In this document: one piece after another, positions 21,834-31,093 of the stretch
Position numbering within the stretch: position 1 is the first letter of the stretch
Layout: each line of letters starts with the position of its first letter
Source: Vibrio sp. S9_S30
Lineage (GTDB): Bacteria > Pseudomonadota > Gammaproteobacteria > Enterobacterales > Vibrionaceae
Assembly (NCBI RefSeq): GCF_014694455.1
Contig: NZ_JAAUWT010000007.1
Location: 124,001 to 188,000, forward strand
Direction of reading: 5' to 3'
DNA length: 64,000 nt
Notes under the pieces: model-generated
Databases searched by the model: none
Told to the model about the DNA's origin: nothing
The model's input: the letters and a program-made list of their open reading frames with translations, nothing else
Translations under genes and position numbers: made by a program

Positions 21834-22700
21834 GTGTTAGATAGAATTAAAGTGAGTCTCCAGTACTGGATCCCACAACATGGATTAACGCGTCTTGTCG
21901 GTAAACTGGCGAGTGCAAAAGCAGGCAGCCTAACCACCGCCGTAATTCGTTGGTTTATCAAGCAGTACAACGTCAACATGGATGAAGCATTGCATTCGGA
22001 TCCCGCTTACTTCAAAACGTTTAACGAATTTTTTGTACGTGAGCTCAAAGAAGGGGCTCGCCCTATTGCGCAAGGGAGTTCCGTCATTTCGCACCCAGCC
22101 GATGCCTGTGTAAGCCAATTCGGTCCAATTGAAGATGGGCAGCTCATTCAAGCAAAAGGTCACAACTATTCGGCGCAAGAGCTGTTAGGTGGCAGTGAAA
22201 CATTGGCTGAAGAGTTTATTGATGGCGAATTTGCAACGCTATATCTATCTCCTCGTGACTACCATAGGGTACACATGCCTTGTGATGGAACGCTGCGTAA
22301 AATGATTTATGTACCTGGCGATTTGTTTTCTGTAAACCCATTAACAGCGGAGAACGTGCCCAACCTATTCGCTCGCAACGAACGGGTTGTTTGTATCTTT
22401 GATACAGAATTCGGTCCGATGGCACAAGTGCTTGTGGGGGCAACGATTGTTGGCAGTATCGAACTCGTATGGGCAGGTACGGTAACCCCACCTCGTGGTA
22501 ACACGGTTTACACTTGGGATTACCCAGCGGAAGGCAACAAAGCGGTTGTACTGAAAAAGGGTGAGGAAATGGGTCGATTTAAACTTGGCTCAACCGTTAT
22601 CAACCTGTTCGCAAAAGACAGCATCAAGTTCGATGACAGCATGCAGATCAACGCACCAACGATGATGGGTACACCTTACGCGCATCAACTGGACGATTAA
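21834..22700 (+). CDS. psd: Phosphatidylserine decarboxylase
   Basis: Makes phosphatidylethanolamine from phosphatidylserine at the inner membrane; self-cleaves to create a pyruvoyl group. About 288 residues. The self-processing LGST motif is present near the C-terminus ([11 protein letters not shown]), and HRVHMPCDG and GATIVGSIE are in the core. I prefer the GTG at 21834 (GGA eight bases upstream; product begins [21 protein letters not shown]) over a TTG at 21822. Followed by a strong terminator. Confidence 0.94.
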   Translation: MLDRIKVSLQYWIPQHGLTRLVGKLASAKAGSLTTAVIRWFIKQYNVNMDEALHSDPAYFKTFNEFFVRELKEGARPIAQGSSVISHPADACVSQFGPIEDGQLIQAKGHNYSAQELLGGSETLAEEFIDGEFATLYLSPRDYHRVHMPCDGTLRKMIYVPGDLFSVNPLTAENVPNLFARNERVVCIFDTEFGPMAQVLVGATIVGSIELVWAGTVTPPRGNTVYTWDYPAEGNKAVVLKKGEEMGRFKLGSTVINLFAKDSIKFDDSMQINAPTMMGTPYAHQLDD

Positions 22701-22720
22701 TGGCGATACATGTACCGCTA

Positions 22721-22747
22721 AAGGCAGGCTAAAGCCTGCCTTTTTTG
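22721..22747 (+). terminator. psd terminator
   Basis: AGGCAGGC-TAAA-GCCTGCCT stem followed by six T residues. Confidence 0.9.
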
Positions 22748-22896
22748 ATAAAAACACACTTCTATTCAATAGGTCACACACATCTTTCCAAATCACCAAC
22801 ACGCTCCAAATAAGCCTCACAATCTTCATTGATTCTGCCAATGTTCGCTCCCCCACCTCTCTTACTTACTCAGCAGGACGAATCGACAACAAAGAC

Positions 22897-22971
22897 ATGG
22901 CAAAAACGGGCGTTATCATGGGCATAATCGGTCTTGGGATCGTATACTCTGCGATGTGGATATTTTACTGA
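22897..22971 (+). other. Possible 24-residue membrane peptide or gene remnant
   Basis: A frame encoding MAKTGVIMGIIGLGIVYSAM-WIFY ends just before the ribosome site of the next gene. The frame stays open upstream (GRIDNKD precedes the ATG) without a convincing start codon, so it could be the tail of a decayed gene. One hydrophobic helix is predicted by eye. I do not recognise it. Confidence 0.25.
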
Positions 22972-22988
22972 TCTGACGGAGCCCACAC

Positions 22989-23702
22989 ATGATCATCATT
23001 GCCCATCGAGGTGCACGCGCCACTCACCCTGAAAACACCTTGTCCGCTTTTCAAGCCGCGCTGGATAGTGGTGCGCCTGCAATAGAATTGGATGTTCATG
23101 AACACGATGGCGAACTTTGGGTTATCCACGACAAATGGCTTAATCGAACCACGAATGGTTTAGGGTTACTAACGTGGTTTGATCGCGACAGTCTAGGTAA
23201 GCTCGATGCGGGCAACGGCGAGAAGATCCCAACATTAAAACAAGTTCTCGCGCTCGTAAAAGGTCAATGTGCATTGAATATCGAGCTAAAAGGCATGTCG
23301 GATCTCTCGTTACTCTATGACCATCTCGATCTGGCGATGGAACAATTCCACTTCTCTCACCACCAACTGATTGTTTCTTCTTTTAATCATGAGTGGCTTG
23401 CCAACATTAAGCGATCGAAGCCAAGCGTGCTTATTGGTGCTTTGACCGGCACAAAAGGCCTTGATAAAGCAGCGTTTGCAGAGGCGCTGAACGCTTCATC
23501 CATAAACATCAGCCTTGACGTAATAGATGAAGATTATGTCAAAGACGCCAAACAACGGGGTCTTTCGGTTTATGTTTACACGGTGAATCAGCTTGAAGAT
23601 TGGCAGTGGTTGAACAAAATCGGTGTGGATGGCGTATTCTGTGACTGTCCACGTAACGCGATAGATCACTTCCCACAGCCCCCCAAATTTCACTGGAAAT
23701 AA
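22989..23702 (+). CDS. Glycerophosphodiester phosphodiesterase (UgpQ-like, cytoplasmic)
   Basis: Hydrolyses glycerophosphodiesters to glycerol-3-phosphate and an alcohol. 237 residues, no signal peptide. GDPD motifs: IAHRGARATHPENT (catalytic His, Arg, Glu), IELDVHEHDGELWVIHD (Glu, Asp, His), and NIELKG. C-terminal VYVYTVNQLEDWQWLNKIGVDGVFCDCP is the usual barrel end. Length and lack of export signal suit UgpQ, but no ugp transporter is adjacent. Confidence 0.85.
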   Translation: MIIIAHRGARATHPENTLSAFQAALDSGAPAIELDVHEHDGELWVIHDKWLNRTTNGLGLLTWFDRDSLGKLDAGNGEKIPTLKQVLALVKGQCALNIELKGMSDLSLLYDHLDLAMEQFHFSHHQLIVSSFNHEWLANIKRSKPSVLIGALTGTKGLDKAAFAEALNASSINISLDVIDEDYVKDAKQRGLSVYVYTVNQLEDWQWLNKIGVDGVFCDCPRNAIDHFPQPPKFHWK

Positions 23703-23768
23703 AGCTAGTTGTTGACCAGCAATTAAGGCATAGTGAATTTTTTATAACCACCTAAGTCTTTAAACACA

Positions 23769-24656
23769 ATGTCATACGAATGGCTTGCCTTAGCCGCCGC
23801 CTTTCTCTGGGCAATTTCCAGCGTGATCTCGGTTACCCCCGCGAGACATTTAGGCTCCTTTTCCTATAGTCGATGGCGGATGGGATGTACTTCCATCATT
23901 CTCATTATTATGGCGCTTTTTACGGGGGGGTGGGCAACCATAACCAACGAGCACATCTTACCAATGGCGTTGTCTGGGCTGATAGGCATATTCATTGGGG
24001 ATACCGCTCTTTTTGCGTGTATGAACAGAATGGGACCAAGGCAAGCGGGCTTGCTCTTTTCTTGCCATGCCGTGTTTTCTGCCATTCTTGGGTACTGGAT
24101 ATTCAGCGAAACCTTAAGCGGAGCTGAACTATTCGGATCAGTGCTGGTTTTTTCTGGCGTGATGACCGCCATTTTCTTTGGTAAGAAAAAACAAGGTCAG
24201 CACGAGTGGGAAGTAATACAAGGCAGTGTTTATATCGGACTCGCGTTAGGATTGCTCGCCGCAATTTGTCAGGCTTTAGGTGGGATCATTGCCAAGCCCG
24301 TCATGCAGGGAAACATCGATCCCGTTGCGGCGTCGGCGATTCGTATGATTGCGGCATTTCTTGCGCACTGCGCATTTAGAATGACGGGAGCCAAGCTTTC
24401 TCGCCCGATTAAGCCCATCAACTTACGAATCCTTGGGATATGCGCCACTAATGGATTTTTGGCGATGGCAGTAGGCATGACACTGATTCTGTATGCCTTG
24501 CGAGACGGCAATGTCGGCATGGTGGCGCTGCTTTCTTCAACAACCCCTATCATGGTGTTGCCGTTACTGTGGGTCTATACACGACAGCGTCCTAACCCCT
24601 ATGCTTGGATAGGCGCAATTTTAGCCGTAATAGGGGCTGGCATTCTCGTCACTTAG
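23769..24656 (+). CDS. DMT-superfamily transporter (two EamA domains)
   Basis: Inner-membrane protein of 295 residues with about ten hydrophobic helices arranged as two EamA repeats (about 4-135 and 155-292). Motifs such as GLIGIFIGDTALFACMNRMG and AVIGAGILVT are typical. Substrate cannot be told from sequence. Start ATG at 23769, 66 bp after the phosphodiesterase stop. Confidence 0.85.
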   Translation: MSYEWLALAAAFLWAISSVISVTPARHLGSFSYSRWRMGCTSIILIIMALFTGGWATITNEHILPMALSGLIGIFIGDTALFACMNRMGPRQAGLLFSCHAVFSAILGYWIFSETLSGAELFGSVLVFSGVMTAIFFGKKKQGQHEWEVIQGSVYIGLALGLLAAICQALGGIIAKPVMQGNIDPVAASAIRMIAAFLAHCAFRMTGAKLSRPIKPINLRILGICATNGFLAMAVGMTLILYALRDGNVGMVALLSSTTPIMVLPLLWVYTRQRPNPYAWIGAILAVIGAGILVT

Positions 24657-24704
24657 CCATATTCTTCATTCTTAAAAAACAGCACCAATGCTATTGATAA
24701 CTAT

Positions 24705-24733
24705 TTGCATTAATAATGTTTTAGCGATATATT
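24705..24733 (+). promoter_or_regulatory. Promoter for the candidate small RNA
   Basis: TTGCAT (24705-24710), 17-nt spacer, TATATT (24728-24733); predicted start near 24740. Confidence 0.55.
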
Positions 24734-24739
24734 GACCTT

Positions 24740-24942
24740 GTCTGTGGAACGAGAGTACAGCTCAATCCCGACCTTGAATCCTAAATACCTTGGGTAATGA
24801 GGTATCGAAGCTTCCTACTTCGAAAACATTACTGTGTCGACAAGTTGAGTTACCTGTTTCAACGTAAGTGCTACTTATTGAATTGTCGATACTAAATATA
24901 CATTGTGATAAACAAAAACCACCGCTTTGGTGGTTTTTGTTT
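24740..24942 (+). ncRNA. Candidate structured intergenic small RNA
   Basis: No reading frame, but a promoter-like element, nested complementary segments and a strong intrinsic terminator define a ~200-nt unit. Three nested stems can be read in the middle: CTCAA/TTGAG outside, GTAATG/CATTAC within, TCGAAG/CTTCGA innermost. Alternative pairings also exist (GTATCGA with a later TCGATAC; CTTGTC with GACAAG). The terminator is ACAAAAACCACC/GGTGGTTTTTGT at 24913-24940, symmetrical and so shared with convergent epmA. I do not recognise a known RNA family. Confidence 0.45.
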
Positions 24943-24988
24943 ATGTACTCAATTAGGTTCTTATCTCGATGTATAGGGAGCTCATGAG

Positions 24989-25963
24989 CTAGGCTCGTGG
25001 AAACGAAAACGCTGTCACTCGATCAATGTGGTCTTCACCCAAAGCCAACATCACCAAACGGTCGATCCCCAACGCGACACCAGCACACTGCGGTAACCCC
25101 GCTTTTAAAGCATCAATTAAATGATAATCAATCGGTTGAGCATTCAGGCCCATGCCGATTCGCTGTTTATTGTCTTGTTCAAATCGCGATAGCTGCTCTT
25201 CGGGGTTATCCAATTCATGAAACCCATTCGCCAGTTCAATGCCTTGGAAGTACACTTCGAATCGATCCGCTACCCTCGAATCGTGTTGATTGATCTTGGC
25301 GAGAGCTGCCTGAGATGCGGGAAAATCATATACAAATACAGGGGCATCCTGCCCTATCTTATTTTCAATGCCAACACTGAACAACAACTGCAATAAGGTG
25401 TCTCTGTCTTCTTCTGGTTGTGCGATATCACTCAAACCCAAGACGTCCGCAGATTGTTTCAACGTATCCATAGAGGCTTCAAGTGGACACACGCCTAATA
25501 CCGATAAAAAGGCATTCTGATAAGTCATGCGCTCCGCTTTTTTACACCTAAGGGTAAGCTGAAGCAGCTCATCCATTTCGTCCATCAGATCGTGGTGGTT
25601 AAAGTCAATTCGATACCATTCCAGCATGGTGAACTCGGGGTTGTGGAGTCGCCCATTTTCTTCATTTCGAAACGACTTACAAATCTGATAGATCGAGCCA
25701 CTCCCCGCTGCAAGCAGGCGCTTCATATGAAACTCCGGGCTGGTCATTAAATAGAGAGAGCGCCCATCGGCATAGTGTGGCCCTACAAACTGAGTTTGAA
25801 AGGTATGCAAGTGAATGTCTGTCACCGTTGCATGGCTCATCGCAGGTGTATCGACTTCCAACACATCCCTGCGTTGAAAAAACGCTCGTATTTTCCCAAT
25901 CAATTCTGCGCGTTGCTTCAATTGCGCTATGTCAGCGGTCGGTTGCCAATTCTTCGTGGGCAT
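24989..25963 (-). CDS. epmA: EF-P lysine-34 beta-lysyltransferase EpmA
   Basis: LysRS-like enzyme that attaches (R)-beta-lysine to Lys34 of EF-P. 324 residues: only the class II catalytic core, lacking the anticodon-binding domain of LysRS. Motif 2 ([20 protein letters not shown]) and motif 3 ([15 protein letters not shown]) are clear. The start [22 protein letters not shown] is typical. Divergent from frdA, as in E. coli. Its partners efp and epmB lie 8 kb away in this window. Confidence 0.95.
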   Translation of the reverse strand: MPTKNWQPTADIAQLKQRAELIGKIRAFFQRRDVLEVDTPAMSHATVTDIHLHTFQTQFVGPHYADGRSLYLMTSPEFHMKRLLAAGSGSIYQICKSFRNEENGRLHNPEFTMLEWYRIDFNHHDLMDEMDELLQLTLRCKKAERMTYQNAFLSVLGVCPLEASMDTLKQSADVLGLSDIAQPEEDRDTLLQLLFSVGIENKIGQDAPVFVYDFPASQAALAKINQHDSRVADRFEVYFQGIELANGFHELDNPEEQLSRFEQDNKQRIGMGLNAQPIDYHLIDALKAGLPQCAGVALGIDRLVMLALGEDHIDRVTAFSFPRA

Positions 25964-26065
25964 ACAGTTTCTCTATAAGTTGTTAAGCGCACCATTTTAG
26001 CCCTGTGCTCTTGTCTCTTCCAGAGTCGATTCTTCTTCTTTCTCCACTAAGATGCGTCGAATAAC

Positions 26066-26081
26066 AGTGATAAAAGTCACA
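26066..26081. promoter_or_regulatory. CRP-like box upstream of frdA
   Basis: AGTGA-N6-TCACA, one base off the TGTGA-N6-TCACA consensus, in the 319-bp epmA-frdA gap, ~200 bp before frdA. Apart from this and the leader hairpin I see nothing definite in the gap; no good FNR box was found. Confidence 0.5.
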
Positions 26082-26222
26082 CTTTTTAGATGTTATATGT
26101 CTTTGATTGCATTAGCGAAGCAAAAACCTAAATGAATCAATTTTCCCGTATTTGAGCTCATTTAGTATGCCTATAGGAATCAAGGTTTTTTAGGATTAAT
26201 GGATTCAACAGAATCCAGCAAG

Positions 26223-26253
26223 GACGGCCCGCAAGATGTGCGCTGTCGTTTTT
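26223..26253 (+). terminator. Hairpin with T-run in the frdA leader
   Basis: GACGG-CC-CGCA / TGCG-CTGTC stem (CC bulge, one G-T pair), loop AGATG, followed by GTTTTTG, 30 nt before the frdA start. Looks like an intrinsic terminator placed in the leader. Confidence 0.4.
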
Positions 26254-26282
26254 GCATTTGTTGTTACTAACCGGAGGTAACT

Positions 26283-28088
26283 GTGCAGACGATAACCACA
26301 GATATCGCAGTCATCGGCGCTGGCGGCGCTGGTCTCCGCACTGCAATCGCTGCTGCTGAAGCAAACCCAGAATTAGACATCGCTCTTATTTCTAAAGTCT
26401 ATCCCATGCGTTCTCATACCGTTGCTGCGGAAGGGGGATCCGCAGCCGTTATCAAAGACGAGGACAGCCTCGACAACCACTTCAACGATACCGTTGGCGG
26501 TGGTGACTGGTTGTGTGAACAAGATGTAGTGGAATACTTCGTTGAAAATGCCACGCGTGAAATGATCCAAATGGAGCAATGGGGTTGCCCTTGGAGTCGT
26601 AAAGAAAACGGTGAAGTGAACGTGCGACGATTTGGTGGCATGAAAGTCGAGCGTACGTGGTTTGCTGCCGATAAAACGGGCTTCCACATGCTGCACACTC
26701 TGTTCCAAACCTCGATGAAGTACACCAACATCCATCGGTTTGATGAGTATTTTGTGGTCGATTTGTTGGTCAATGACGGTGACATTCAAGGTGTAATTGC
26801 GATTCATATGTCAGAAGGCGAGCTGGTCGTGATCAGAGCCAAATCCGTTGTTTTAGCCACCGGTGGGGCTGGTCGCGTATATCACTGCAACACCAATGGC
26901 GGCATTGTAACTGGCGATGGCATGGCGATGGCATACCGCCACGGTGTCCCGCTCCGTGATATGGAGTTTGTGCAATACCACCCTACTGGTTTGCCGGGCA
27001 CTGGGATTTTAATGACCGAAGGCTGCCGCGGCGAGGGTGGTATTATCGTCAATAAAAATGGCTACCGCTATTTGCAAGATTACGGCATGGGGCCCGAAAC
27101 CCCAGTTGGTCACCCCAAAAACAAATACATGGAATTGGGACCAAGAGATAAAGTCTCCCAAGCGTTCTGGCATGAGCAACAAAAAGGCAACACCATTAAG
27201 CACCCTATGGGCGATGTGGTGCACCTCGATCTTCGCCACCTTGGAGAAGCGTACCTGCAAGAGCGCTTACCTTTCATCTGCGAGTTGGCCAAAGCCTACG
27301 TAAACGTCGACCCCGCCAAAGAACCTATTCCAATCAGACCGACCGTCCATTACACCATGGGGGGGATTGAAACCAATAAAGGCTGCGAAACGCGCATTAG
27401 GGGTTTGTTTGCCGTCGGGGAATGTGCGTCGGTTGGGTTGCATGGTGCAAACCGACTGGGGTCCAACTCTCTGGCTGAATTTGTGGTCTTCGGCCGAGTC
27501 GCTGGCGAAAACGCCGTGAAGCATATCGAGGCATTCAAAGGTTGGAATGAAGAGTCTATCGCATCACAGGTCAATGACGTAGAAGCACGAATCCAAGCAT
27601 TAATGAATCAAGAAGGCGATGAAAACTGGGCGGATATTCGTACCGAAATGGGTCATACCATGGAAGCTGGCTGTGGTATTTATCGCCAAGAAGATTTAAT
27701 GCAAGCCACCATTGACAAAATTGCAGAACTTAAAGCGCGTTACAAGCGCATCAGCATTAAAGACAAAGGTAAAGTGTTTAATACCGATTTGTTGTATGCC
27801 ATTGAGGTCGGCTATGGGTTAGAAGTCGCCGAAGCCATGGTGCATTCCGCCATACTGCGTAAAGAGTCTCGTGGGGCTCATCAACGTTTAGATGATGGTT
27901 GTACAGGAAGAGATGACAAACGGTTCCTAAAGCACTCACTTGCCTTTTATCAGCCCAATGCGACGCCCACGATCGAGTACAGCGAAGTGACGATCACCAA
28001 GTCACAGCCAAAAGCACGTTTGTACGGAGAAGCCGCAGAAAAAGCCGCGGCAGTGGAAGCCGCTAGAGAAACAGAGGAGCAATCATAA
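26283..28088 (+). CDS. frdA: Fumarate reductase flavoprotein subunit
   Basis: Catalytic subunit reducing fumarate to succinate in anaerobic respiration. 601 residues, starting at GTG after a GGAGG site. N-terminal dinucleotide fold ([18 protein letters not shown]), covalent-FAD histidine in [13 protein letters not shown] (about residue 44), and active-site segments [21 protein letters not shown] and [13 protein letters not shown]. First gene of frdABCD; overlaps frdB by one base. Confidence 0.97.
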   Translation: MQTITTDIAVIGAGGAGLRTAIAAAEANPELDIALISKVYPMRSHTVAAEGGSAAVIKDEDSLDNHFNDTVGGGDWLCEQDVVEYFVENATREMIQMEQWGCPWSRKENGEVNVRRFGGMKVERTWFAADKTGFHMLHTLFQTSMKYTNIHRFDEYFVVDLLVNDGDIQGVIAIHMSEGELVVIRAKSVVLATGGAGRVYHCNTNGGIVTGDGMAMAYRHGVPLRDMEFVQYHPTGLPGTGILMTEGCRGEGGIIVNKNGYRYLQDYGMGPETPVGHPKNKYMELGPRDKVSQAFWHEQQKGNTIKHPMGDVVHLDLRHLGEAYLQERLPFICELAKAYVNVDPAKEPIPIRPTVHYTMGGIETNKGCETRIRGLFAVGECASVGLHGANRLGSNSLAEFVVFGRVAGENAVKHIEAFKGWNEESIASQVNDVEARIQALMNQEGDENWADIRTEMGHTMEAGCGIYRQEDLMQATIDKIAELKARYKRISIKDKGKVFNTDLLYAIEVGYGLEVAEAMVHSAILRKESRGAHQRLDDGCTGRDDKRFLKHSLAFYQPNATPTIEYSEVTITKSQPKARLYGEAAEKAAAVEAARETEEQS

Positions 28089-28846
28089 TGTCCGCCACTC
28101 GCATTCAAAAAGTCGACATTCTGCGTTATGACCCTGAAAAAGACGCAGAGCCTCACTTTCAAACCTTTGACGTCCCATTCGATGAAACCATGTCGGTACT
28201 CGATGCTTTAGGCTACGTGAAAGATCATTTGGACAAAGAGCTGTCTTACCGTTGGTCGTGTCGAATGGCGATTTGTGGTTCATGTGGGATCATGGTCAAT
28301 GGTGTGCCCAAACTAGCCTGCAAAAGCTTCCTACGAGATTACCCCGATGGCATAAAAATCGAGCCTTTGGCGAATTTCCCCATCGAAAAAGATTTGATAG
28401 TGGACATGACTCCATTTATTGAGCGCCTCGAAGCCATCAAGCCCTACATTATTGGCAACGACCGTAAACCCGAAGATGGCACAAACATCCAAACGCCAGA
28501 GCAAATGGCAAAGTATAAGCAGTTTGCTGGCTGCATCAATTGCGGGCTTTGTTACGCAGCCTGCCCGCAATTTGGGCTTAACCCAGAATTTATAGGACCA
28601 GCGGCATTAACGTTAGCACACCGTTACAACCTTGATAGCCGTGATCACGGTAAAGCGGAGCGTATGGGGCTCATTAATGGTCAGAATGGCGCTTGGGGAT
28701 GCACCTTTGTGGGCTACTGCTCTGATGTATGCCCTAAAAACGTCGACCCGGCAGCGGCAGTAAACCAAGGCAAGGTGGCGTCGTCTATGGATTTTGTTAT
28801 CGCGATGCTGAAACCACAAGACACACCAGTAGAAAAGGAGGCATAA
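28088..28846 (+). CDS. frdB: Fumarate reductase iron-sulphur subunit
   Basis: Carries electrons from menaquinol in FrdCD to FrdA. 252 residues. [2Fe-2S] ligands in [16 protein letters not shown] and C-(K) region; [4Fe-4S] in [12 protein letters not shown]; [3Fe-4S] and final ligands in [17 protein letters not shown]. Its ATG overlaps the last base of the frdA stop. Confidence 0.97.
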   Translation: MSATRIQKVDILRYDPEKDAEPHFQTFDVPFDETMSVLDALGYVKDHLDKELSYRWSCRMAICGSCGIMVNGVPKLACKSFLRDYPDGIKIEPLANFPIEKDLIVDMTPFIERLEAIKPYIIGNDRKPEDGTNIQTPEQMAKYKQFAGCINCGLCYAACPQFGLNPEFIGPAALTLAHRYNLDSRDHGKAERMGLINGQNGAWGCTFVGYCSDVCPKNVDPAAAVNQGKVASSMDFVIAMLKPQDTPVEKEA

Positions 28847-28848
28847 CC

Positions 28849-29232
28849 ATGAGTAACCGCAAACCTTATGTTCGTGAAATCAAACGAACATGGTGGAAAG
28901 ACCATCCCTTCTACCGGTTCTATATGCTTCGGGAGGCTACAGTACTGCCGTTGGTACTTTTTACTGTGTTCCTCACTTTTGGATTAGGCGCTTTAGTCAA
29001 AGGACCAGAAGCCTGGCAAAGCTGGCTGGTCTTCATGGCAAACCCGCTTGTTGTTGCCATTAACATCGTTGCACTGGCGGGCAGCCTGCTGCATGCTCAA
29101 ACATTTTTCAGCATGATGCCGCAAGTGATGCCCATTCGCTTGAAAGGAAAACCCGTCGAGAAGAAGCTCATCGTCGTAGGTCAATGGGCAGCCGTTGCCA
29201 TGATTTCTCTGATCGCACTCATCGTGCTATAA
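28849..29232 (+). CDS. frdC: Fumarate reductase membrane subunit C
   Basis: Membrane anchor and menaquinone-binding subunit. 127 residues with three hydrophobic helices. Starts [31 protein letters not shown], the usual FrdC N-terminus with the conserved Arg/Glu near the quinone site. Follows frdB by 2 nt. Confidence 0.95.
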   Translation: MSNRKPYVREIKRTWWKDHPFYRFYMLREATVLPLVLFTVFLTFGLGALVKGPEAWQSWLVFMANPLVVAINIVALAGSLLHAQTFFSMMPQVMPIRLKGKPVEKKLIVVGQWAAVAMISLIALIVL

Positions 29233-29242
29233 GGAGCATAAA

Positions 29243-29620
29243 ATGAAACCCAATTATTCGATTAACAAAACGCCTCAACGCTCCGACGAACCAATTTGGT
29301 GGGGGCTGTTTGGTGCTGGGGGAACGTGGTTTGCGATGATTACCCCAATGACCATCTTCATTCTTGGTGTGTTAGTGCCACTCGGCATAATTGACGCTCA
29401 AGCACTCAACTACGAGCGTGTATCAGAGTTCGCCACTAGCTTCATTGGCGCACTCTTTATCATTGGCACCCTTTCCTTACCGATGTGGCACGCAATGCAC
29501 CGAATTCATCATGGAATGCACGATTTGAAACTCCATACTGGTGTTGTTGGGAAAGTTGCGTGCTATGCATTTTCTGGTCTTATAACGGCACTTTCCATTG
29601 TATTTATCCTCATAATTTGA
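29243..29620 (+). CDS. frdD: Fumarate reductase membrane subunit D
   Basis: Second membrane anchor of fumarate reductase. 125 residues, three hydrophobic helices, with [20 protein letters not shown] near the start and [14 protein letters not shown] in the middle, both conserved. Last gene of the operon; a GC-rich hairpin (about 29630-29652, GAAAGGGAG/CTCCCTTTC) follows without a T-run. Confidence 0.95.
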   Translation: MKPNYSINKTPQRSDEPIWWGLFGAGGTWFAMITPMTIFILGVLVPLGIIDAQALNYERVSEFATSFIGALFIIGTLSLPMWHAMHRIHHGMHDLKLHTGVVGKVACYAFSGLITALSIVFILII

Positions 29621-29977
29621 GCCAAAAAAGAAAGGGAGATTCCCTCCCTTTCACCTCTTCCATAAGAAAAGCCTATAAGCTTACTTACAAATACGTACAA
29701 TTTTCACTCTATAAACCTGAACACTTACTCACTATAATCTCGTCGCTTATCGATTAAAGCCCTCTATTGCTTATTTGTTGAACATAGACACACTCAGTTT
29801 TCACCATCAGCAAATTGAGCTGGATAAAGAATCAAGGAAAAGCATAAATAAAGACTGGTTATTTGCCAGAGCTTTGACACATTCACCATAGCCTAAACAA
29901 CCTGCGCTCAGGATAAATAGGTTCTGGTTCTCATTGGAACCGAAGCACAAATTGCTTCCTTTTAAAAAGTAAGTGTA
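29621..29977. other. Intergenic region, no gene seen
   Basis: 357 bp. Contains the hairpin after frdD and AT-rich sequence that probably holds the promoter of the next gene. I see no RNA gene, repeat or clear operator. Confidence 0.5.
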
Positions 29978-30958
29978 ATGTTCAAACCATCTGTTTTTCT
30001 GACTCTAATCTGTACTTGGATGCTCTCCGGCTGCCAAATAGAGCCCAATCCCCTTCATCATGAGATGGCTCAGCCAGATGTCACGGATACTGCCGTACAG
30101 GTTTACTCGGAAATCAATCATTGCCAAGCAGCTGCAGATATCCCTAACTGTGACTTTGAGAAAGGCATTTATGTATTAGCCATCGACCCAACTGTCACGA
30201 AAGAACAGCATCAACGAGCCGTAAAACAGGCTGAAAATTTTGTCCGTTGGGCAAACCATGACGTTCATCAGTCATTCAATAATAAAACGATTGTGATTGG
30301 CATTCTGACCACCAAACCGACCCATGCATCTCACCAACATCCGTTTGCCATCGCACTGGCTTCCGCAACTCAGCAAATACAAGCATTAGAGTGGCTTTAC
30401 ACCCAGAGTGGCAAAGACGAAACACTGCAACTCACGACATACCAAAAACTCATGCAGGTATTTGATTATTATGTGGATGGGAATGGTCATACTTTGGTGG
30501 GCAGTGAGCTCAACGATGCCTACCACGATTTTAAAATCAAATTGAACATTTACCAACAAACCGCAGCACAACAAAATTTTGAGGCACTGCACCTGAATGA
30601 ATGCCTCTATGGGAACGGGCAACTCAATGCCGACCGAGCACTCGGGACACCAACCCCTTGCAAGAAAGAGGGAACCATCCACTCTGGAGGCATCGTAGAT
30701 ACATTGCATGAAAAGACACACAGCAACCTAAATGCCGGTGTTTTACTCGGACTGCTATACGAATACAAAGTAGACTCCACCAAAAATGCAGGCGGCGGCG
30801 AACTCATTGGCAGCCAAGGCTCCCCTTTTATCAATAAAGGAGACATTGTGTCTGGTCTGTACCCACAGGATGGTCCCAACATGTACTTAACATGGGCGAA
30901 CCCAGCGTTTAAACCCTTGAATGATTATTTGGATACGTACTTCTTCGCAAATAAATAA
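29978..30958 (+). CDS. Uncharacterised lipoprotein
   Basis: 326 residues beginning MFKPSVFLTLICTWMLSGC: a lipoprotein signal with LSGC lipobox (Cys19). No Asp at +2 (sequence CQIEP), so outer-membrane placement is likely. The rest is soluble and rich in His, Gln and Asn; three further cysteines (NHCQAAADIPNC and ECLYGNG...PCKKEG) could form disulphides. I do not recognise the family. It stands alone: 357 bp after frdD and 135 bp before the DUF4105 gene, same strand. Confidence 0.7.
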   Translation: MFKPSVFLTLICTWMLSGCQIEPNPLHHEMAQPDVTDTAVQVYSEINHCQAAADIPNCDFEKGIYVLAIDPTVTKEQHQRAVKQAENFVRWANHDVHQSFNNKTIVIGILTTKPTHASHQHPFAIALASATQQIQALEWLYTQSGKDETLQLTTYQKLMQVFDYYVDGNGHTLVGSELNDAYHDFKIKLNIYQQTAAQQNFEALHLNECLYGNGQLNADRALGTPTPCKKEGTIHSGGIVDTLHEKTHSNLNAGVLLGLLYEYKVDSTKNAGGGELIGSQGSPFINKGDIVSGLYPQDGPNMYLTWANPAFKPLNDYLDTYFFANK

Positions 30959-31093
30959 CGAGCATAGAATTCGGTATTTTCAATCACAAATAGTTATAAA
31001 TAGTTACAAATAGTTATGTGTTTCTATTTCATTATCCATTAACATTAAGTTGATATTAAATACGTGAATATATAGAGTAAAGCATTTCCTTTC

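Noticed and set aside
30959..31093. Triple AAATAGTTA repeat before the DUF4105 gene as a regulatory array
   Set aside because: Short and AT-rich; could arise by chance, no known motif.
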